In this document: one piece after another, positions 37,218 to 46,654 of the stretch
Layout: every line of letters begins with the position of its first letter
How positions within the stretch are numbered: the stretch's first letter is position 1
NCBI GenBank assembly: GCA_005503215.1
Contig: SCNS01000005.1
Location: 1-64,000, forward strand
From: Sphingomonadaceae bacterium 3R27C6
GTDB taxonomy: Bacteria > Pseudomonadota > Alphaproteobacteria > Sphingomonadales > Sphingomonadaceae
Length of the DNA stretch: 64,000 nucleotides
Direction: 5' to 3'
Made by a program: the position numbers and the translations under genes
Notes under the pieces: model-generated
Told to the model about the DNA's origin: nothing
Databases searched by the model: none
Seen by the model: only the letters and a program-made list of their open reading frames with translations

Positions 37218-38579
37218 TCAGGGTGCCTTGGCGGGTTCGATCGCCGCGGTGTTTTTCGGCATGGTGGTCGGCGTGGCCTCGGTAGGCGCCGCCGTCACGG
37301 GCGCGGCGGGCACAGCGGAGGGAGGGGCCGTCAGCGGCGGGGCGATGCCCAGCATCAGTCCCGCGAGCGCCGCCGACATCAGGTTCGACAGGCTGCCCGC
37401 GAGCAGCGCCTTCAGCCCCAGCTTGGCGATCATCGGGCGCTGGTTCGGGGCGAGACCGCCGGTCACCGCCATCTGGATCGCGATCGAGCTGAAATTGGCG
37501 AAACCGCAGAGCGCAAAGGTCGCAATCGCGACCGCCACCATCGACATGTCGCCCTGCGCTTTGCCGAGGTCGATGAAGGCGACGAATTCGTTGAGCACGA
37601 TCTTGCTGCCGAACAGGCCGCCGACCACCGCGCTTTCTTCCCATGGCACACCCATCAGCCACATCACCGGGCGGAAGATCGTGCCGATCACCGCCTGGAA
37701 CGACAGGTCGGGATAACCGAACCAGCCACCGATCCCGGCGAGCAGCCCGTTGGCGAGCGCGACGAGCGCGACGAACGCGAGCACCATCGCGCCGACCGCG
37801 ACCGCCAGCTTGACGCCGGTCTGCGCGCCCTGCGCCGCCGCCATGATGATGTTCGCGGGCTTTTCCTCGTCATGGCTGGCCTCGGGCATGATCACGGGCT
37901 CGATGCCGAGATCCTTGGGATCGTCGGGCATCATGATCTTGGCCATCAATATGCCGCCGGGGGCCGACATGAAGCTCGCGGCGAGAAGGTAAGGGAGCAA
38001 TTGCTCGCCGATCATGCTGGCATAGGCGCCGAGGATTGTTCCCGCGACCCCCGCCATGCCCACGGTCATCACGGTGAACAATTGCGAGGGGCTGAGGCCG
38101 GCGAGATAGGGCCGGATCACGAGCGGGCTTTCGCTTTGCCCGACGAAGATGTTCGCAGCGGCGCCGAGGCTTTCGACCTTGGTGATACCGGTAATCTTCT
38201 GGATCGCGCCGCCGACCCATTTGATCACCAGTTGCATGATGCCGAGATAATAGAGGATCGAGATGAGCGAGGCGAAGAAGATGATGACGGGCAGCGCGGC
38301 GATCGCGAAGCTGTTGGCGCCCATTTCGGGCGAGGCGAGCGGGCCGAAGATGAAGTCGGTGCCGGCCTTGGCATAGCCAAGCAGGTTCGAGACGGCGTTC
38401 GACATCGCCTGAATCACCGCGCGGCCCCACGGCGTGCCGATGACGAGCACCGCGAAACCGGCTTGAAGCAGGAAGGCGGGGACGACGACGCGCAGGCGAA
38501 TCCAGCGGCGGTTCGACGAAAAAAGCACGGCAATCGCAAGCAATGCGACGATGCCGAGCAGACCGATCAGGCGTTCCAT
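37218..38579 (-). CDS. nupC: Concentrative nucleoside transporter NupC family
   Basis: This 453-residue inner-membrane protein begins MERLIGLLGIVALLAIAVLF. CNT-family motifs are FVGQSESPLVIRPYLAGLSPSQLFTVMT, VGMAGVAGTILGAYASM, LLAASFMSAPGGILMAKIM, SKIVLNEFVAFIDLGKAQG, and FALCGFANFSSIAIQMAVTGGLAPNQR, shown here in pieces. It imports nucleosides with a cation. The C-terminus carries an Ala/Pro/Thr-rich tail after helix 10, which is unusual for the family. It is divergent from the queuosine-precursor transporter. Confidence 0.93.
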   Translation of the reverse strand: MERLIGLLGIVALLAIAVLFSSNRRWIRLRVVVPAFLLQAGFAVLVIGTPWGRAVIQAMSNAVSNLLGYAKAGTDFIFGPLASPEMGANSFAIAALPVIIFFASLISILYYLGIMQLVIKWVGGAIQKITGITKVESLGAAANIFVGQSESPLVIRPYLAGLSPSQLFTVMTVGMAGVAGTILGAYASMIGEQLLPYLLAASFMSAPGGILMAKIMMPDDPKDLGIEPVIMPEASHDEEKPANIIMAAAQGAQTGVKLAVAVGAMVLAFVALVALANGLLAGIGGWFGYPDLSFQAVIGTIFRPVMWLMGVPWEESAVVGGLFGSKIVLNEFVAFIDLGKAQGDMSMVAVAIATFALCGFANFSSIAIQMAVTGGLAPNQRPMIAKLGLKALLAGSLSNLMSAALAGLMLGIAPPLTAPPSAVPAAPVTAAPTEATPTTMPKNTAAIEPAKAP

Positions 38580-38706
38580 GATGTAAGTGCGTCCCCCGCA
38601 AATTTAATGGGCCTGTCTAGCGGGCTTTGACAATGGGGCAAGGGGCGCGCGTCGAGCCGTGTTTCTCGGACTTTCCAGCACCCGCAAAAGCGATTAAGCG
38701 GCCTCG

Positions 38707-39354
38707 ATGGAAAATAGCTCTTCGCGCGTGATCGCGCCTTCGTTGCTGCTGTTCGCGATCCTCTACGGCGGCATGGTTCCGCTCGGCGGTTTCCTTGGGG
38801 CAAAGCAGGTCGCGCTTGGCCCGCTGGCGGTCGAGGCCGGAATTTTCCCCTTTTTGACGCTGATCGCGATTTCGAGCGGGATCGCCGAACTGCACGGGCG
38901 TGTCGTGGCCGACAGGCTGGTGCGGCTGGGCTTCATTCCGTTGATTCTCGCGATCGTCCTCACGGTGTTCGTGCTGCAATTGCCGACCGACGAGGGCATG
39001 TACGAGCCCGCGAAGGAGGCTTTCCCGATCATCGTCGGACAGGGCTGGCGCATGATGGCGGCGGGAATCCTCGCTTATGGCGTGTCGGTCAGCCTCAACG
39101 TCTGGCTCTTTGCCCGGATGACCGCGAACAACGGCCGGCTGCTGCCACTGCGCGGTTTTGTCGCCGCGGCGCTTAGCCAGATCATCGATACGTTGATCTT
39201 CATCACCGTCAGCTTCTATGGGGTCCGCCCGATCGGCGACCTGATGCTCGGCCAGATGATCGCCAAGGTCGTCCTGTCGGCAGTAATGGTGCCGTTGCTG
39301 GTGATGGCGGTGGTGGCGCTGGGCCGCCACCTTGATGCGAAGAACGCCGGATGA
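38707..39354 (+). CDS. Queuosine-precursor transporter (YhhQ/VUT family)
   Basis: This 215-residue protein has about six hydrophobic helices. Signature pieces are [52 protein letters not shown] and the family-defining [19 protein letters not shown]. YhhQ-type proteins import preQ0/preQ1-type precursors. The glutamyl-Q synthetase at 29.8 kb shows that the cell handles queuosine tRNA. The stop overlaps the argB start (ATGA). Confidence 0.85.
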   Translation: MENSSSRVIAPSLLLFAILYGGMVPLGGFLGAKQVALGPLAVEAGIFPFLTLIAISSGIAELHGRVVADRLVRLGFIPLILAIVLTVFVLQLPTDEGMYEPAKEAFPIIVGQGWRMMAAGILAYGVSVSLNVWLFARMTANNGRLLPLRGFVAAALSQIIDTLIFITVSFYGVRPIGDLMLGQMIAKVVLSAVMVPLLVMAVVALGRHLDAKNAG

Positions 39355-40259
39355 TGTCGATGACCGATCCCTCGAAAATGCCCGACCTGCTCGCCAAGGC
39401 CGAAACGCTGGTCGAGGCACTGCCCTATCTGCAGCGCTACGCCGGCGAGACCTTTGTGATCAAATATGGCGGCCACGCGATGGGCGATCCCGAGGCGCAG
39501 CGCGACTTCGCCGAGGATGTCGTGTTGCTGAAAGCGGTCGGGATCAACCCCGTCGTCGTCCATGGCGGCGGGCCGCAGATCGGCGCGATGCTGAAACAGC
39601 TCGGGATCGAATCGACCTTTGTTGGCGGGCTGCGCGTCACCGACGCCGCGACCGCCGAGGTTGCGGAGATGGTGCTCGCGGGCAAGATCAACAAGGAAAT
39701 CGTCAGTTGGATCGCCGCGCTCGGCGGCCGCGCGGTCGGCATTTCGGGCAAGGATGCGAACCTCGTGCTCGCCGAAAAGGTCAGCCGCACCGAGCCCGAC
39801 CCCAATTCGGGGATCGAGCGGCATGTCGACCTCGGCTTCGTCGGCGAACCCGTCGCGGTCGACCCGACGATCCTCGTCAATCTGACGAAGGACAATTTCA
39901 TTCCGATCGTCGCGCCGGTGGCGCTCGGCGCCGACGGCGCAACCTATAATATCAACGCCGACACGATGGCGGGCGCGATCGCGGGTGCGCTCGGGGCGAA
40001 GCGCTTCTTCCTGCTTACCGATGTTGCCGGGGTGCTCGACAAATCGGGGGCGCTGCTCACCGACCTCGACCGCCCGGCGATCGACGAGCTGAAACAGGAT
40101 GGGACGATCACCGGCGGCATGATTCCCAAGGTCGAGACGTGCGTCGCCGCGGTCGATGCCGGGGTCGAGGCGGCGGTCATCCTCGACGGACGCATCCCGC
40201 ACGCGATGCTGCTCGAAATTTTCACCGCGAGGGGTGCGGGGACGCTCATTCACCGCTAA
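39351..40259 (+). CDS. argB: Acetylglutamate kinase
   Basis: This 302-residue amino-acid kinase starts [10 protein letters not shown], coupled to the upstream transporter. Motifs are [59 protein letters not shown] and [15 protein letters not shown], with the C-terminal [20 protein letters not shown]. It phosphorylates N-acetylglutamate in arginine biosynthesis. The placement next to yggT and folD is a housekeeping arrangement. Confidence 0.96.
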   Translation: MMSMTDPSKMPDLLAKAETLVEALPYLQRYAGETFVIKYGGHAMGDPEAQRDFAEDVVLLKAVGINPVVVHGGGPQIGAMLKQLGIESTFVGGLRVTDAATAEVAEMVLAGKINKEIVSWIAALGGRAVGISGKDANLVLAEKVSRTEPDPNSGIERHVDLGFVGEPVAVDPTILVNLTKDNFIPIVAPVALGADGATYNINADTMAGAIAGALGAKRFFLLTDVAGVLDKSGALLTDLDRPAIDELKQDGTITGGMIPKVETCVAAVDAGVEAAVILDGRIPHAMLLEIFTARGAGTLIHR

Positions 40260-40294
40260 GAGACGCGGCAAGACCCTTTTACGGAGAAATCGCC

Positions 40295-40603
40295 TTGCTT
40301 CTCATGCTCCTCCAGATCGTCCACATCATCCTGACGGTCCTGTGGTGGTTCATCATCGCGCAGGCGGTGATGTCGTGGCTGATCGCGTTCAACGTCATCA
40401 ACACGCACAACCAGTTCGTCGGTCAGCTGTGGACCGTGCTCGACCGGATCACCGAGCCGCTCTATCGCCCGTTCCGCCGCATCATGCCCGATTTCGGCGG
40501 GCTCGACCTGACCCCGATGCTGGTGCTGATCCTGATCATCATCCTTGACGGGCCGGTGCTGAACTATCTCGCGCGCCTCGCCTACGCTAACGGAATGGCG
40601 TGA
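40295..40603 (+). CDS. YggT-family membrane protein
   Basis: A protein of about 102 residues starts at TTG 40295 (GGAG eight bases upstream); ATG 40304 is possible but is 17 bases from the ribosome site. Two hydrophobic segments flank a conserved loop with [39 protein letters not shown] and [17 protein letters not shown]. YggT proteins are linked to cell division/membrane organisation and osmotic stress; function is not firmly established. The stop overlaps folD (TGATG). Confidence 0.88.
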   Translation: MLLMLLQIVHIILTVLWWFIIAQAVMSWLIAFNVINTHNQFVGQLWTVLDRITEPLYRPFRRIMPDFGGLDLTPMLVLILIIILDGPVLNYLARLAYANGMA

Positions 40604-41499
40604 TGACCGCTGCGCAGGTGATCGACGGCAAGGCTTTCGCCGCCGGCCTGCGGGCGCGGATTGCCGATGCGGTGCCAGCGTTCAAGGCCGCGACGTCGCG
40701 TGCGCCCGGTCTCGCGGTCGTGCTCGTCGGCGATGATCCGGCGAGCGCGGTCTATGTCGGGTCGAAGGGCAAGGCGACGATCGCCGCGGGCATGGAAAGC
40801 TTCGAGCATCGGCTGCCCGCGATCGCGTCGCAGGCCGAAGTCGAAGCCTTGCTGCGCCAGCTCAATTCCGACGATGCCGTCGACGGCATCCTGTTGCAAT
40901 TGCCGCTGCCCGGCCATCTCGACGAACAGGCGGCGGTCGCGACGATCGATCCCGACAAGGATGTCGACGGACTGACACCGGTAAGCGCCGGACGCCTCGC
41001 GCTCGGTATCGCCGGCATGGTGCCGTGCACACCCTATGGCTGCCTGTTGTTGCTGCAGGACCGGCTCGGCGATCTGTCGGGCAAGGATGCGATCGTTGTC
41101 GGGCGCTCGATCCTCGTCGGCAAGCCGATGGGGCAGTTGCTGCTCGGCGCCAATTGCACGGTTACGATGGCACATAGCCGGACGAAGGATCTGCCCGATC
41201 TGGTGCGCCGCGCCGATATCGTCGTTGCCGCGGTCGGCCGGCCCGAAATGGTGAAGGGTGACTGGATCAAGCCCGGCGCGGTCGTCATCGACGTCGGCAT
41301 CAACCGCCTGCCGCCCGCCGGCGGCGCCGCGAAAGGCCGGCTCGTCGGCGACGTCGATTATGACAGCGTCGCCGCGGTTGCCGATGCGATCACCCCGGTT
41401 CCCGGCGGCGTCGGCCCGATGACCATCGCGTGCCTGCTGCGCAACACGCTCGTCGCGGCGCACCGCCGCGCAGGTCTTGCCGATCCGGAGGGTTTTTGA
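40603..41499 (+). CDS. folD: Bifunctional methylenetetrahydrofolate dehydrogenase/cyclohydrolase FolD
   Basis: This 298-residue protein has an ATG at 40603; a GTG at 40600 is an alternative. FolD signatures are [16 protein letters not shown] (catalytic Lys region), [43 protein letters not shown] and the C-terminal [19 protein letters not shown]. It interconverts methylene-, methenyl- and formyl-tetrahydrofolate. The stop overlaps the next ATG. Confidence 0.96.
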   Translation: MTAAQVIDGKAFAAGLRARIADAVPAFKAATSRAPGLAVVLVGDDPASAVYVGSKGKATIAAGMESFEHRLPAIASQAEVEALLRQLNSDDAVDGILLQLPLPGHLDEQAAVATIDPDKDVDGLTPVSAGRLALGIAGMVPCTPYGCLLLLQDRLGDLSGKDAIVVGRSILVGKPMGQLLLGANCTVTMAHSRTKDLPDLVRRADIVVAAVGRPEMVKGDWIKPGAVVIDVGINRLPPAGGAAKGRLVGDVDYDSVAAVADAITPVPGGVGPMTIACLLRNTLVAAHRRAGLADPEGF

Positions 41500-42167
41500 T
41501 GCGCCACTTGGCTATCGCGACCATTTCCCTTTGTGTGATTGCGGGCGGTGCCGCGGTGGCACGCGAACGCGATCCGCTCGCAGCGAACCCCAGCGCTTTT
41601 ATCGCCGCCGAAATCGGTTTTTCGCGGCTCGCGCAGGAAAAGGGCCAGTGGACGGCGTTTCGCGAAACCGTGGCGCCCGACGGGGTGATGTTCGTGCCGC
41701 AGCGCGTGAAGGCGCGCGACTGGCTGAAGTCGCAGAAGGACCCTGCCGAGGCGGTGAAGTGGCAGCCGCATGCGGTCTATACCAGCTGCGACGGCAATGT
41801 CGGCGTCACCACCGGCGCGTGGCAGAAGGGTCCCGCGAACGGATATTTCACGACGGTCTGGCTGCGCGATCCCAAGAAGGGCAAGCTCGCCTGGACCCTC
41901 GACCACGGCGATACGCTGGCGACCCCGCGCGAAGCGCCCGAGTTTATCGCATCGAAACAGGCGGTCTGCGGTTCGCGCCCCGCCGTGCCGATCGAGGCGG
42001 GCGGCGAGGGCGAGGATAGGGCGGTCGGCCTGTCGCCCGACCAGACGCTGAGCTGGACGTCGACCGTCCGCGCCGACCAGTCGCGTCGCGTCACGATCCG
42101 CCTGTGGGACGGCAAGGACATGGCAACCGTAATCGACGACCAGGTCGCGGCGCCGAAACAGCCATGA
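41499..42167 (+). CDS. Hypothetical secreted protein
   Basis: This 222-residue protein has a signal peptide ending GGAAVARERD. The first half resembles an NTF2/SnoaL-like cone fold: ANPSAFIAAEIGFSRLAQEK, WTAFRETVAPDGVMFVPQRV, and TSCDGNVGVTTGAWQKG with YFTTVWLRDPKKGKLAWTLD. The second half (about 145-222) is beta-rich and unassigned. Two cysteines are present (TSCDG, AVCGS). It is coupled to folD upstream and to marC downstream (ATGA), which is unusual company for an exported protein. Confidence 0.75.
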   Translation: MRHLAIATISLCVIAGGAAVARERDPLAANPSAFIAAEIGFSRLAQEKGQWTAFRETVAPDGVMFVPQRVKARDWLKSQKDPAEAVKWQPHAVYTSCDGNVGVTTGAWQKGPANGYFTTVWLRDPKKGKLAWTLDHGDTLATPREAPEFIASKQAVCGSRPAVPIEAGGEGEDRAVGLSPDQTLSWTSTVRADQSRRVTIRLWDGKDMATVIDDQVAAPKQP

Positions 42168-42793
42168 TCGATCTTTTCATCTCGGCGTTCGTTACGCTGT
42201 TCGTGGTGATCGACCCGCCGGGCTGCGCGCCGATCTATGCCAGCCTGACGACGGGGGCGAGCGCTGCGCAGCGCCGCTCGATGGCGATCCGCGCGACGGT
42301 GATCGCGGGGCTGATCCTCGTCTTCTTCGCGATGTTCGGCGAAGCGCTGCTGAGCTTCCTGCATATCGACCTCGACAGCTTCCGCATCGCGGGCGGGATC
42401 ATGCTGTTCATCATCGCGATCGACATGGTGTTCGAAAAGCGCACCGAACGGCGCGAGCAGCGCGCCGAAAAGGTGATGGCGACCCCTGAGATTGAGGATG
42501 TGTCGGTGTTCCCGATGGCGATGCCGATGCTCGCGGGGCCAGGGTCGATCGCGTCGGTGATGCTGCTCGTGTCGCAGAACAGCGGGCTCGACCGCGCTTT
42601 CGTGATCTTTGGCGCGCTGCTGCTCGTGCTGCTGCTGACGCTGGCGGCGCTGCTGTCGGCGGGGCCGTTGATGCGGCTGATCGGCAACAAGGGCGAGGCG
42701 GTGATCACGCGTCTGCTCGGCGTGCTGCTCGCGGCGCTCGCAGCGCAGTTCGTGATCGACGGGCTGAAGGCGAGCTTCCCCAGCCTCGGATAA
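42164..42793 (+). CDS. MarC-family integral membrane protein
   Basis: This 209-residue protein has six hydrophobic helices. MarC features are FVTLFVVIDPPGCAPIYASL at the N-terminus, FRIAGGIMLFIIAIDMVFEK, FPMAMPMLAGPGSIASVMLL and VITRLLGVLLAALAAQFVIDG. Despite its name the family is not proven to confer drug resistance, and its substrate is unknown. It ends the folD operon and is followed at once by a strong terminator. Confidence 0.92.
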   Translation: MIDLFISAFVTLFVVIDPPGCAPIYASLTTGASAAQRRSMAIRATVIAGLILVFFAMFGEALLSFLHIDLDSFRIAGGIMLFIIAIDMVFEKRTERREQRAEKVMATPEIEDVSVFPMAMPMLAGPGSIASVMLLVSQNSGLDRAFVIFGALLLVLLLTLAALLSAGPLMRLIGNKGEAVITRLLGVLLAALAAQFVIDGLKASFPSLG

Positions 42794-42796
42794 AAA

Positions 42797-42829
42797 GGGG
42801 CGCCGCCTTGCGGCGACGCCCTTTCTTTT
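42797..42829. terminator. Rho-independent terminator after marC
   Basis: The stem GGGCGCCGCC/GGCGACGCCC has a TTGC loop and one mismatch, followed by TTTCTTTT, and starts 4 bases after the marC stop. It could also serve the convergent OmpA-like gene, whose stop is 20 bases further on. Confidence 0.85.
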
Positions 42830-42848
42830 CCACGGGAATGGAACTGGA

Positions 42849-43538
42849 TTATTGCGCGGCGTTGACGTCGTTCTGGGTGACCGGCGCGATGCGGATTTCG
42901 ACGCGGCGGTTGCACTGATAATCGGCTTCGCTGCGTTCGGGCGAGCATTTGAGCTGCGATTCGCCGTAGCCGAGCGTCGCCATGCGCGCGCGCTGGATGC
43001 CGCGGCCGCCCAGATAGTCGGCGACCGACGCCGCGCGGCGTTCGGACAAGCCCTGATTATAGGTGTCGCTGCCGGTTGAATCGGTGTGGCCGTACACGTC
43101 GATATAGGTGTTCGGATATTCGGCGAGCGTCGAGGCGACGCTGTCGAGTGCGCTGCGGAACTGCGATTTCACCATCGCGCTGTTGAGGTCGAAGGTGACG
43201 TCGCCGGGCATGTTGAGCACGAGCTGGTCGCCCTGGCGCTCGACGTCGATCCCGGTGCCCGCGGTGCGTTCGCGCAGCTTCTTTTCCTGCTGGTCCATAT
43301 AATAGCCGACACCCGCGCCGGCGACCGCGCCGATGCCCGCCCCGACGATTTCCTCGGTGCGGCTGTTGCGCCCGCCGATCAGGTCGCCGAGCAGATAACC
43401 GCCCAATGCGCCGCCGACGCCGCCGATCGCGGCCTTCGATATCTTGCGCTCGCCGGTCACCGGATCGGTGACGCAGCCCGTCAGCGCGATCGCGCCGATG
43501 CTGGTCAATATGGTGAGCTTGATCGTCTTGCTGTTCAT
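42849..43538 (-). CDS. OmpA-family lipoprotein
   Basis: This 229-residue protein has GGGAGCG before the ATG. The lipobox is GAIALTGCVTD. A glycine-zipper segment (AAIGGVGGALGGYLLGDLIG and VGAGIGAVAGAGVGYYMDQ) precedes the C-terminal OmpA peptidoglycan-binding domain: DVTFDLNSAMVKSQFRSALD, NTYIDVYGHTDSTGSDTYN, LSERRAASVADYL and NRRVEIRI. It is a Pal/YiaD-type protein tying the outer membrane to the cell wall. Confidence 0.93.
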   Translation of the reverse strand: MNSKTIKLTILTSIGAIALTGCVTDPVTGERKISKAAIGGVGGALGGYLLGDLIGGRNSRTEEIVGAGIGAVAGAGVGYYMDQQEKKLRERTAGTGIDVERQGDQLVLNMPGDVTFDLNSAMVKSQFRSALDSVASTLAEYPNTYIDVYGHTDSTGSDTYNQGLSERRAASVADYLGGRGIQRARMATLGYGESQLKCSPERSEADYQCNRRVEIRIAPVTQNDVNAAQ

Positions 43539-43673
43539 CTTTTCGCTCCCTTTATCCGGCGGATGCCTCGCGTCCTTTGCATGCCGCCCTTCCTTGCCGA
43601 TAACATATGGCCGGCGATCTGGTTCCAAAATTCGCCTGAACGCCGACTGAGCAGGGCATTCAGGCGTGCGCCA

Positions 43674-43703
43674 TTGTGCAATGCGCCGCCTTTCGCTTAT
43701 AGG
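43674..43703 (+). promoter_or_regulatory. Candidate sigma-70-like promoter of the CBS/CorC gene
   Basis: TTGTGC, 18 bases, TATAGG, in the divergent OmpA/CorC gap, 57 bases before the start at 43760. A CGCCTGAA...TTCAGGCG inverted repeat (43633-43640 / 43659-43666) lies just upstream. Confidence 0.35.
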
Positions 43704-43759
43704 GTGGGTATGACCGACGATGACAGGGGCCGGGCGCTTGCGCGCCGTACGACCGCCCA

Positions 43760-45082
43760 ATGACCCCTTTCCCCTGGTCCGATGTTGCGATCATCGCGGT
43801 CCTCGTCCTCCTCAACGGCGTTTTCGCCATGTCCGAACTGGCCATTGTGTCGTCACGCGACCCGCGGCTGCAGGCGGCCGAGAAGCGCGGCAGCCGCGGC
43901 GCCAAGATCGCGCGCCAGCTCGCCTCCGATCCCGGGCGCTTCCTGTCGACGGTGCAGGTGGGCATCACGCTGATCGGCGTGCTGACCGGCGCCTATTCGG
44001 GCGCGAGCCTTGGGCAACCCGTCGCCGACCGGCTTTCGGCCTGGCTGGGCCTTGATGCCGAGAATGCGGAAGCGGCGGGTTTCGCCGCGGTCATCGCGCT
44101 CACCACCTATTTCTCGCTGATCGCGGGCGAACTGGTGCCCAAGCAGTTCGCGCTGCGATCGCCCGAACGCATCGCGATCGCGGTGGCGGTGCCGATGTAC
44201 TGGTTGTCCAAAATCGGCGCGCCGCTCGTCTGGTTGCTCGACGCGAGCTCGGCGCTCGTCTTTCGCCTCCTCGGCCTCAACCGCGAATCGGAAGATCGCG
44301 TCACCGCCGAGGAACTGCACCTGATCGTCGCCGAGGCGTCGAAATCGGGGGTGATCGAGGAAAGCGAACGCGCGATCATCTCGGGCGTCGTGCGCCTTGC
44401 CGACCGGCCGGTGCGCGAAGTGATGACGCCGCGCAAGGATGTCGACTGGGTCGATATCTCGCTCGACGCGCGCGGCGTGCGCGACAAATTGCTCGAAACC
44501 CCGCACAGCCGCCTGCCGGTCGCGCGCGGGTCGGCCGACGATATCGTCGGTGTCGTGCAGGCGCGCGATATCGCCTCGGCGCTGTTCCGCGGTGACGTGC
44601 TCGACCTTGAGCAATTGATGCGCCCCGCCAAGGTCATCCACGACCAGATCGACGCGATGGACGCGCTCGAGGCGCTGCGCGCCGCCGATGTGCCGATGCT
44701 GTTCGTCCACGACGAATATGGTCATTTCGAAGGGCTCGTCACGCCCGCCGACCTGCTCGCCGCGATCGCGGGCGAATTCGCGTCGGATCAGGACATCGGC
44801 AGCGAGCCCTTCGTCGTCGAACGCGAGGACGGCAGCCTGTTGATCGCGGGCTCGATGCCCGCCGACCAGATGGCCGAACGGCTGGGGATCGAACTTGGCG
44901 ACGACCGCGATTACGCGACCGCCGCGGGCCACGCGCTCGCGATCCTCAAGCACCTGCCCAAGGAAGGCGAGCGCTTCACCGACAAGGGCTGGCGCTTCGA
45001 GATCGTCGACATGGACGGACGCAAGATCGACAAGCTGCTCGTCACCGAGGTCCGCAAGCCGAAGGACGATGAGGACGCGTGA
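43760..45082 (+). CDS. CNNM/CorC-type protein (DUF21, CBS pair, CorC-HlyC domain)
   Basis: This 440-residue protein has an N-terminal DUF21 membrane region (about 1-180, with VQVGITLIGVLTGAYSGASL and YFSLIAGELVPKQFALRSPE). Paired CBS domains follow (about 200-325, with DRPVREVMTPRKDVDWVDIS and FVHDEYGHFEGLVTPADLLA). The C-terminal CorC-HlyC transporter-associated domain is at about 340-430 (SLLIAGSMPADQMAERLGIE). Often labelled hemolysin-like; ion (Mg2+/Co2+) transport or sensing is the better family-level expectation. Confidence 0.92.
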   Translation: MTPFPWSDVAIIAVLVLLNGVFAMSELAIVSSRDPRLQAAEKRGSRGAKIARQLASDPGRFLSTVQVGITLIGVLTGAYSGASLGQPVADRLSAWLGLDAENAEAAGFAAVIALTTYFSLIAGELVPKQFALRSPERIAIAVAVPMYWLSKIGAPLVWLLDASSALVFRLLGLNRESEDRVTAEELHLIVAEASKSGVIEESERAIISGVVRLADRPVREVMTPRKDVDWVDISLDARGVRDKLLETPHSRLPVARGSADDIVGVVQARDIASALFRGDVLDLEQLMRPAKVIHDQIDAMDALEALRAADVPMLFVHDEYGHFEGLVTPADLLAAIAGEFASDQDIGSEPFVVEREDGSLLIAGSMPADQMAERLGIELGDDRDYATAAGHALAILKHLPKEGERFTDKGWRFEIVDMDGRKIDKLLVTEVRKPKDDEDA

Positions 45083-45100
45083 CGCTGAGCCGATTGCGGC

Positions 45101-45159
45101 CTTAAAGCGACAAAAGATACGGACGTACGCCGTCATTCTGTCTCCTTTGTCGCTTTAAG
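45101..45159. repeat. 14-bp perfect inverted repeat spanning the 3' end of the HTH gene
   Basis: CTTAAAGCGACAAA (45101-45114) is perfectly complementary to TTTGTCGCTTTAAG (45146-45159) across a 31-base loop. The right arm lies in the last codons of the minus-strand HTH gene and the loop contains its stop. No T-tract follows on either strand. Confidence 0.7.
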
Positions 45160-45570
45160 CAGATGCGGTGGCACGGCTTCGTCACGCAGCGCGGCGTGGA
45201 CGACCGCCATGTCCGGGCCGCCGCTGACATCGATTGCGCCGCCCTTCAGGACGCGGACGATGGTGACGCCGTTGAGCGCCCGGTCCATCGCGATGCTGAA
45301 CTGGTGCGTGCGCCCTGTCGCGATTGCGCTGTCCCATGCTGCGGCAAAGCTTGCCGCCCCGGGCCGTTCGCGAAGGCGATAGGCGGATGCCCGGCCCATG
45401 CCGACGGCGCGCGCTGCCTTGCCGACCGAGCCCATCGCTGCGAGCGCGCGGATGAAATTGGCTTGTGTTTCGGGCGTCCATCCGTCGGCGCGGTGACGTT
45501 GCTGTTCGACGGGGATGAAGGCGAGGCCGGTGCCGGCGAGGAGCCGGGCGGGAGCGGTGTCCTGTTCCAT
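45133..45570 (-). CDS. Small helix-turn-helix protein, terminase-small-subunit-like
   Basis: This 145-residue protein has a central HTH: DGWTPETQANFIRALAAMGS VGKAARAVGMGRASAYRLRE (about residues 29-68), then FAAAWDSAIATGRTHQFSIAMDRAL. This resembles the N-terminal HTH of phage small terminases and related solitary proteins frequent in sphingomonads. No phage genes are nearby. The C-terminal tail PPHLLKATKE is encoded within an inverted repeat. DNA binding is likely; the target is unknown. Confidence 0.65.
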   Translation of the reverse strand: MEQDTAPARLLAGTGLAFIPVEQQRHRADGWTPETQANFIRALAAMGSVGKAARAVGMGRASAYRLRERPGAASFAAAWDSAIATGRTHQFSIAMDRALNGVTIVRVLKGGAIDVSGGPDMAVVHAALRDEAVPPHLLKATKETE

Positions 45571-45648
45571 CTGTCAGTGTGGAGCATGGCCCGATAATGT
45601 AGGAAAGGATTATTCGTACGGCGGCATTGGGGTGGGAAGCCGCTCTTG

Positions 45649-45733
45649 TGCACCCCGGCGAAAGCCGGGGCCCAGTGCGGAAAAGCGCAAGGTTATTGTT
45701 GGAATTCTGGGCCCCGGCTTTCGCCGGGGTTCA
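45649..45733. repeat. Palindromic repeat with CCCCGGCGAAAGCCGGG arms, copy 2
   Basis: It has the same arms and the same TGGAATTCTGGGCCCC right-arm sequence as the copy at 25716-25784, but a longer centre (TGCGGAAAAGCGCAAGG). It lies between the HTH gene promoter side and the end of the helix-hairpin-helix gene. Confidence 0.8.
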
Positions 45734-45767
45734 CACCTCCATCGGCAGCTTCCGGTCGAATGGGGCC

Positions 45768-46592
45768 TTATAGTTCCCCGCCGAGCGCCCCATATTTCGC
45801 TTCGAACCCGGCCTTGTCGCCGCGCGCGAGATAGCCCGCCTGGTCGACGATATTGTCGCGTGCGATTCGGCCCTGGAAGGCGCCGAGTTGCGGATCGATC
45901 CGCGCGATGTCGGCGTCGGTCCAGTCGGCGATCTGCTGGAAACTGGCAACGCCAAGGCCGTTCAGCAGCACGACGAGCTTGGGTCCGACGCCCTTCAGCA
46001 GTTGCAGATTGTCGGCGCCGGTTTTGGACGCCGCCGGGGCGGGTTTCGCGGCGGGTGGCGGCGGGACGGTCGGCTCTTCGGGAATGGGCGCGGCCGCTTT
46101 TGCCGACGCCGGTTTGGCCGCCTTTTTGGCCGCGGGCTTGGCGGCCGCTTTTGTCGCGGGCTTTGCTGACGGTTTCGCCGCCGGTTCCTTAGTCGCGGTT
46201 TTCTTCGCGGCTGGTTTTGTAGCGGCTTTCGGCTTTGCGGCGGGCTTGGGCGTCGGCGGTGCGGCTTCGGCCGCCGGCTCGGTGGTGGGCGCGGGCTCCG
46301 GAGCGGGTGCGGGCGCAGGGGGCGGCGGAGCGGCCTTGGCGACCGGTTCGGGCGCCGGCGGCGGGGCGGCCGGCGCGATGGGCTGCGGCTTGGGCTCGAT
46401 CGGTTTGAAGCGGGCGGGCTCGGCGGCGATGATTTCGGGTTTCACCGGTTCGAGCGGCTTCGCGGGTTTCGTCGGTTCGATGGTCGGCGCGACGTCTTCG
46501 GGCTTCGCGCGTCCGAAGAGCCACCACAACAGCACGACGGCAACGACGAGGCCGACGACCGCGATAATCCAGTTTTCCTGAAGCCAGGCCAT
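45768..46592 (-). CDS. Membrane-anchored helix-hairpin-helix protein with Ala/Pro/Lys linker
   Basis: This 274-residue protein has GGGAGAC upstream. An N-terminal membrane helix (WIIAVVGLVVAVVLLWWLFG, about 8-27) is followed by about 160 residues of low-complexity Pro/Ala/Lys linker. A C-terminal domain (about 195-274) contains NLQLLKGVGPKLVVLLNGLG and FQQIADWTDADIARIDPQLG, a helix-hairpin-helix DNA/RNA-binding-type fold seen in many alphaproteobacterial proteins. The basic linker could contact nucleic acid. It may tether DNA or ribosome-associated partners to the membrane; this is inference. Confidence 0.8.
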   Translation of the reverse strand: MAWLQENWIIAVVGLVVAVVLLWWLFGRAKPEDVAPTIEPTKPAKPLEPVKPEIIAAEPARFKPIEPKPQPIAPAAPPPAPEPVAKAAPPPPAPAPAPEPAPTTEPAAEAAPPTPKPAAKPKAATKPAAKKTATKEPAAKPSAKPATKAAAKPAAKKAAKPASAKAAAPIPEEPTVPPPPAAKPAPAASKTGADNLQLLKGVGPKLVVLLNGLGVASFQQIADWTDADIARIDPQLGAFQGRIARDNIVDQAGYLARGDKAGFEAKYGALGGEL

Positions 46593-46654
46593 GATTGTCT
46601 CCCTATGTTGCGGATAGCCTATTCGGCCGCACGGGCTTGGTCGACTTATATTAT

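Noticed and set aside
43710..43763. 17-codon frame just before the CBS/CorC gene
   Set aside because: It is too short to judge, has no clear ribosome site and shows no coding pattern.
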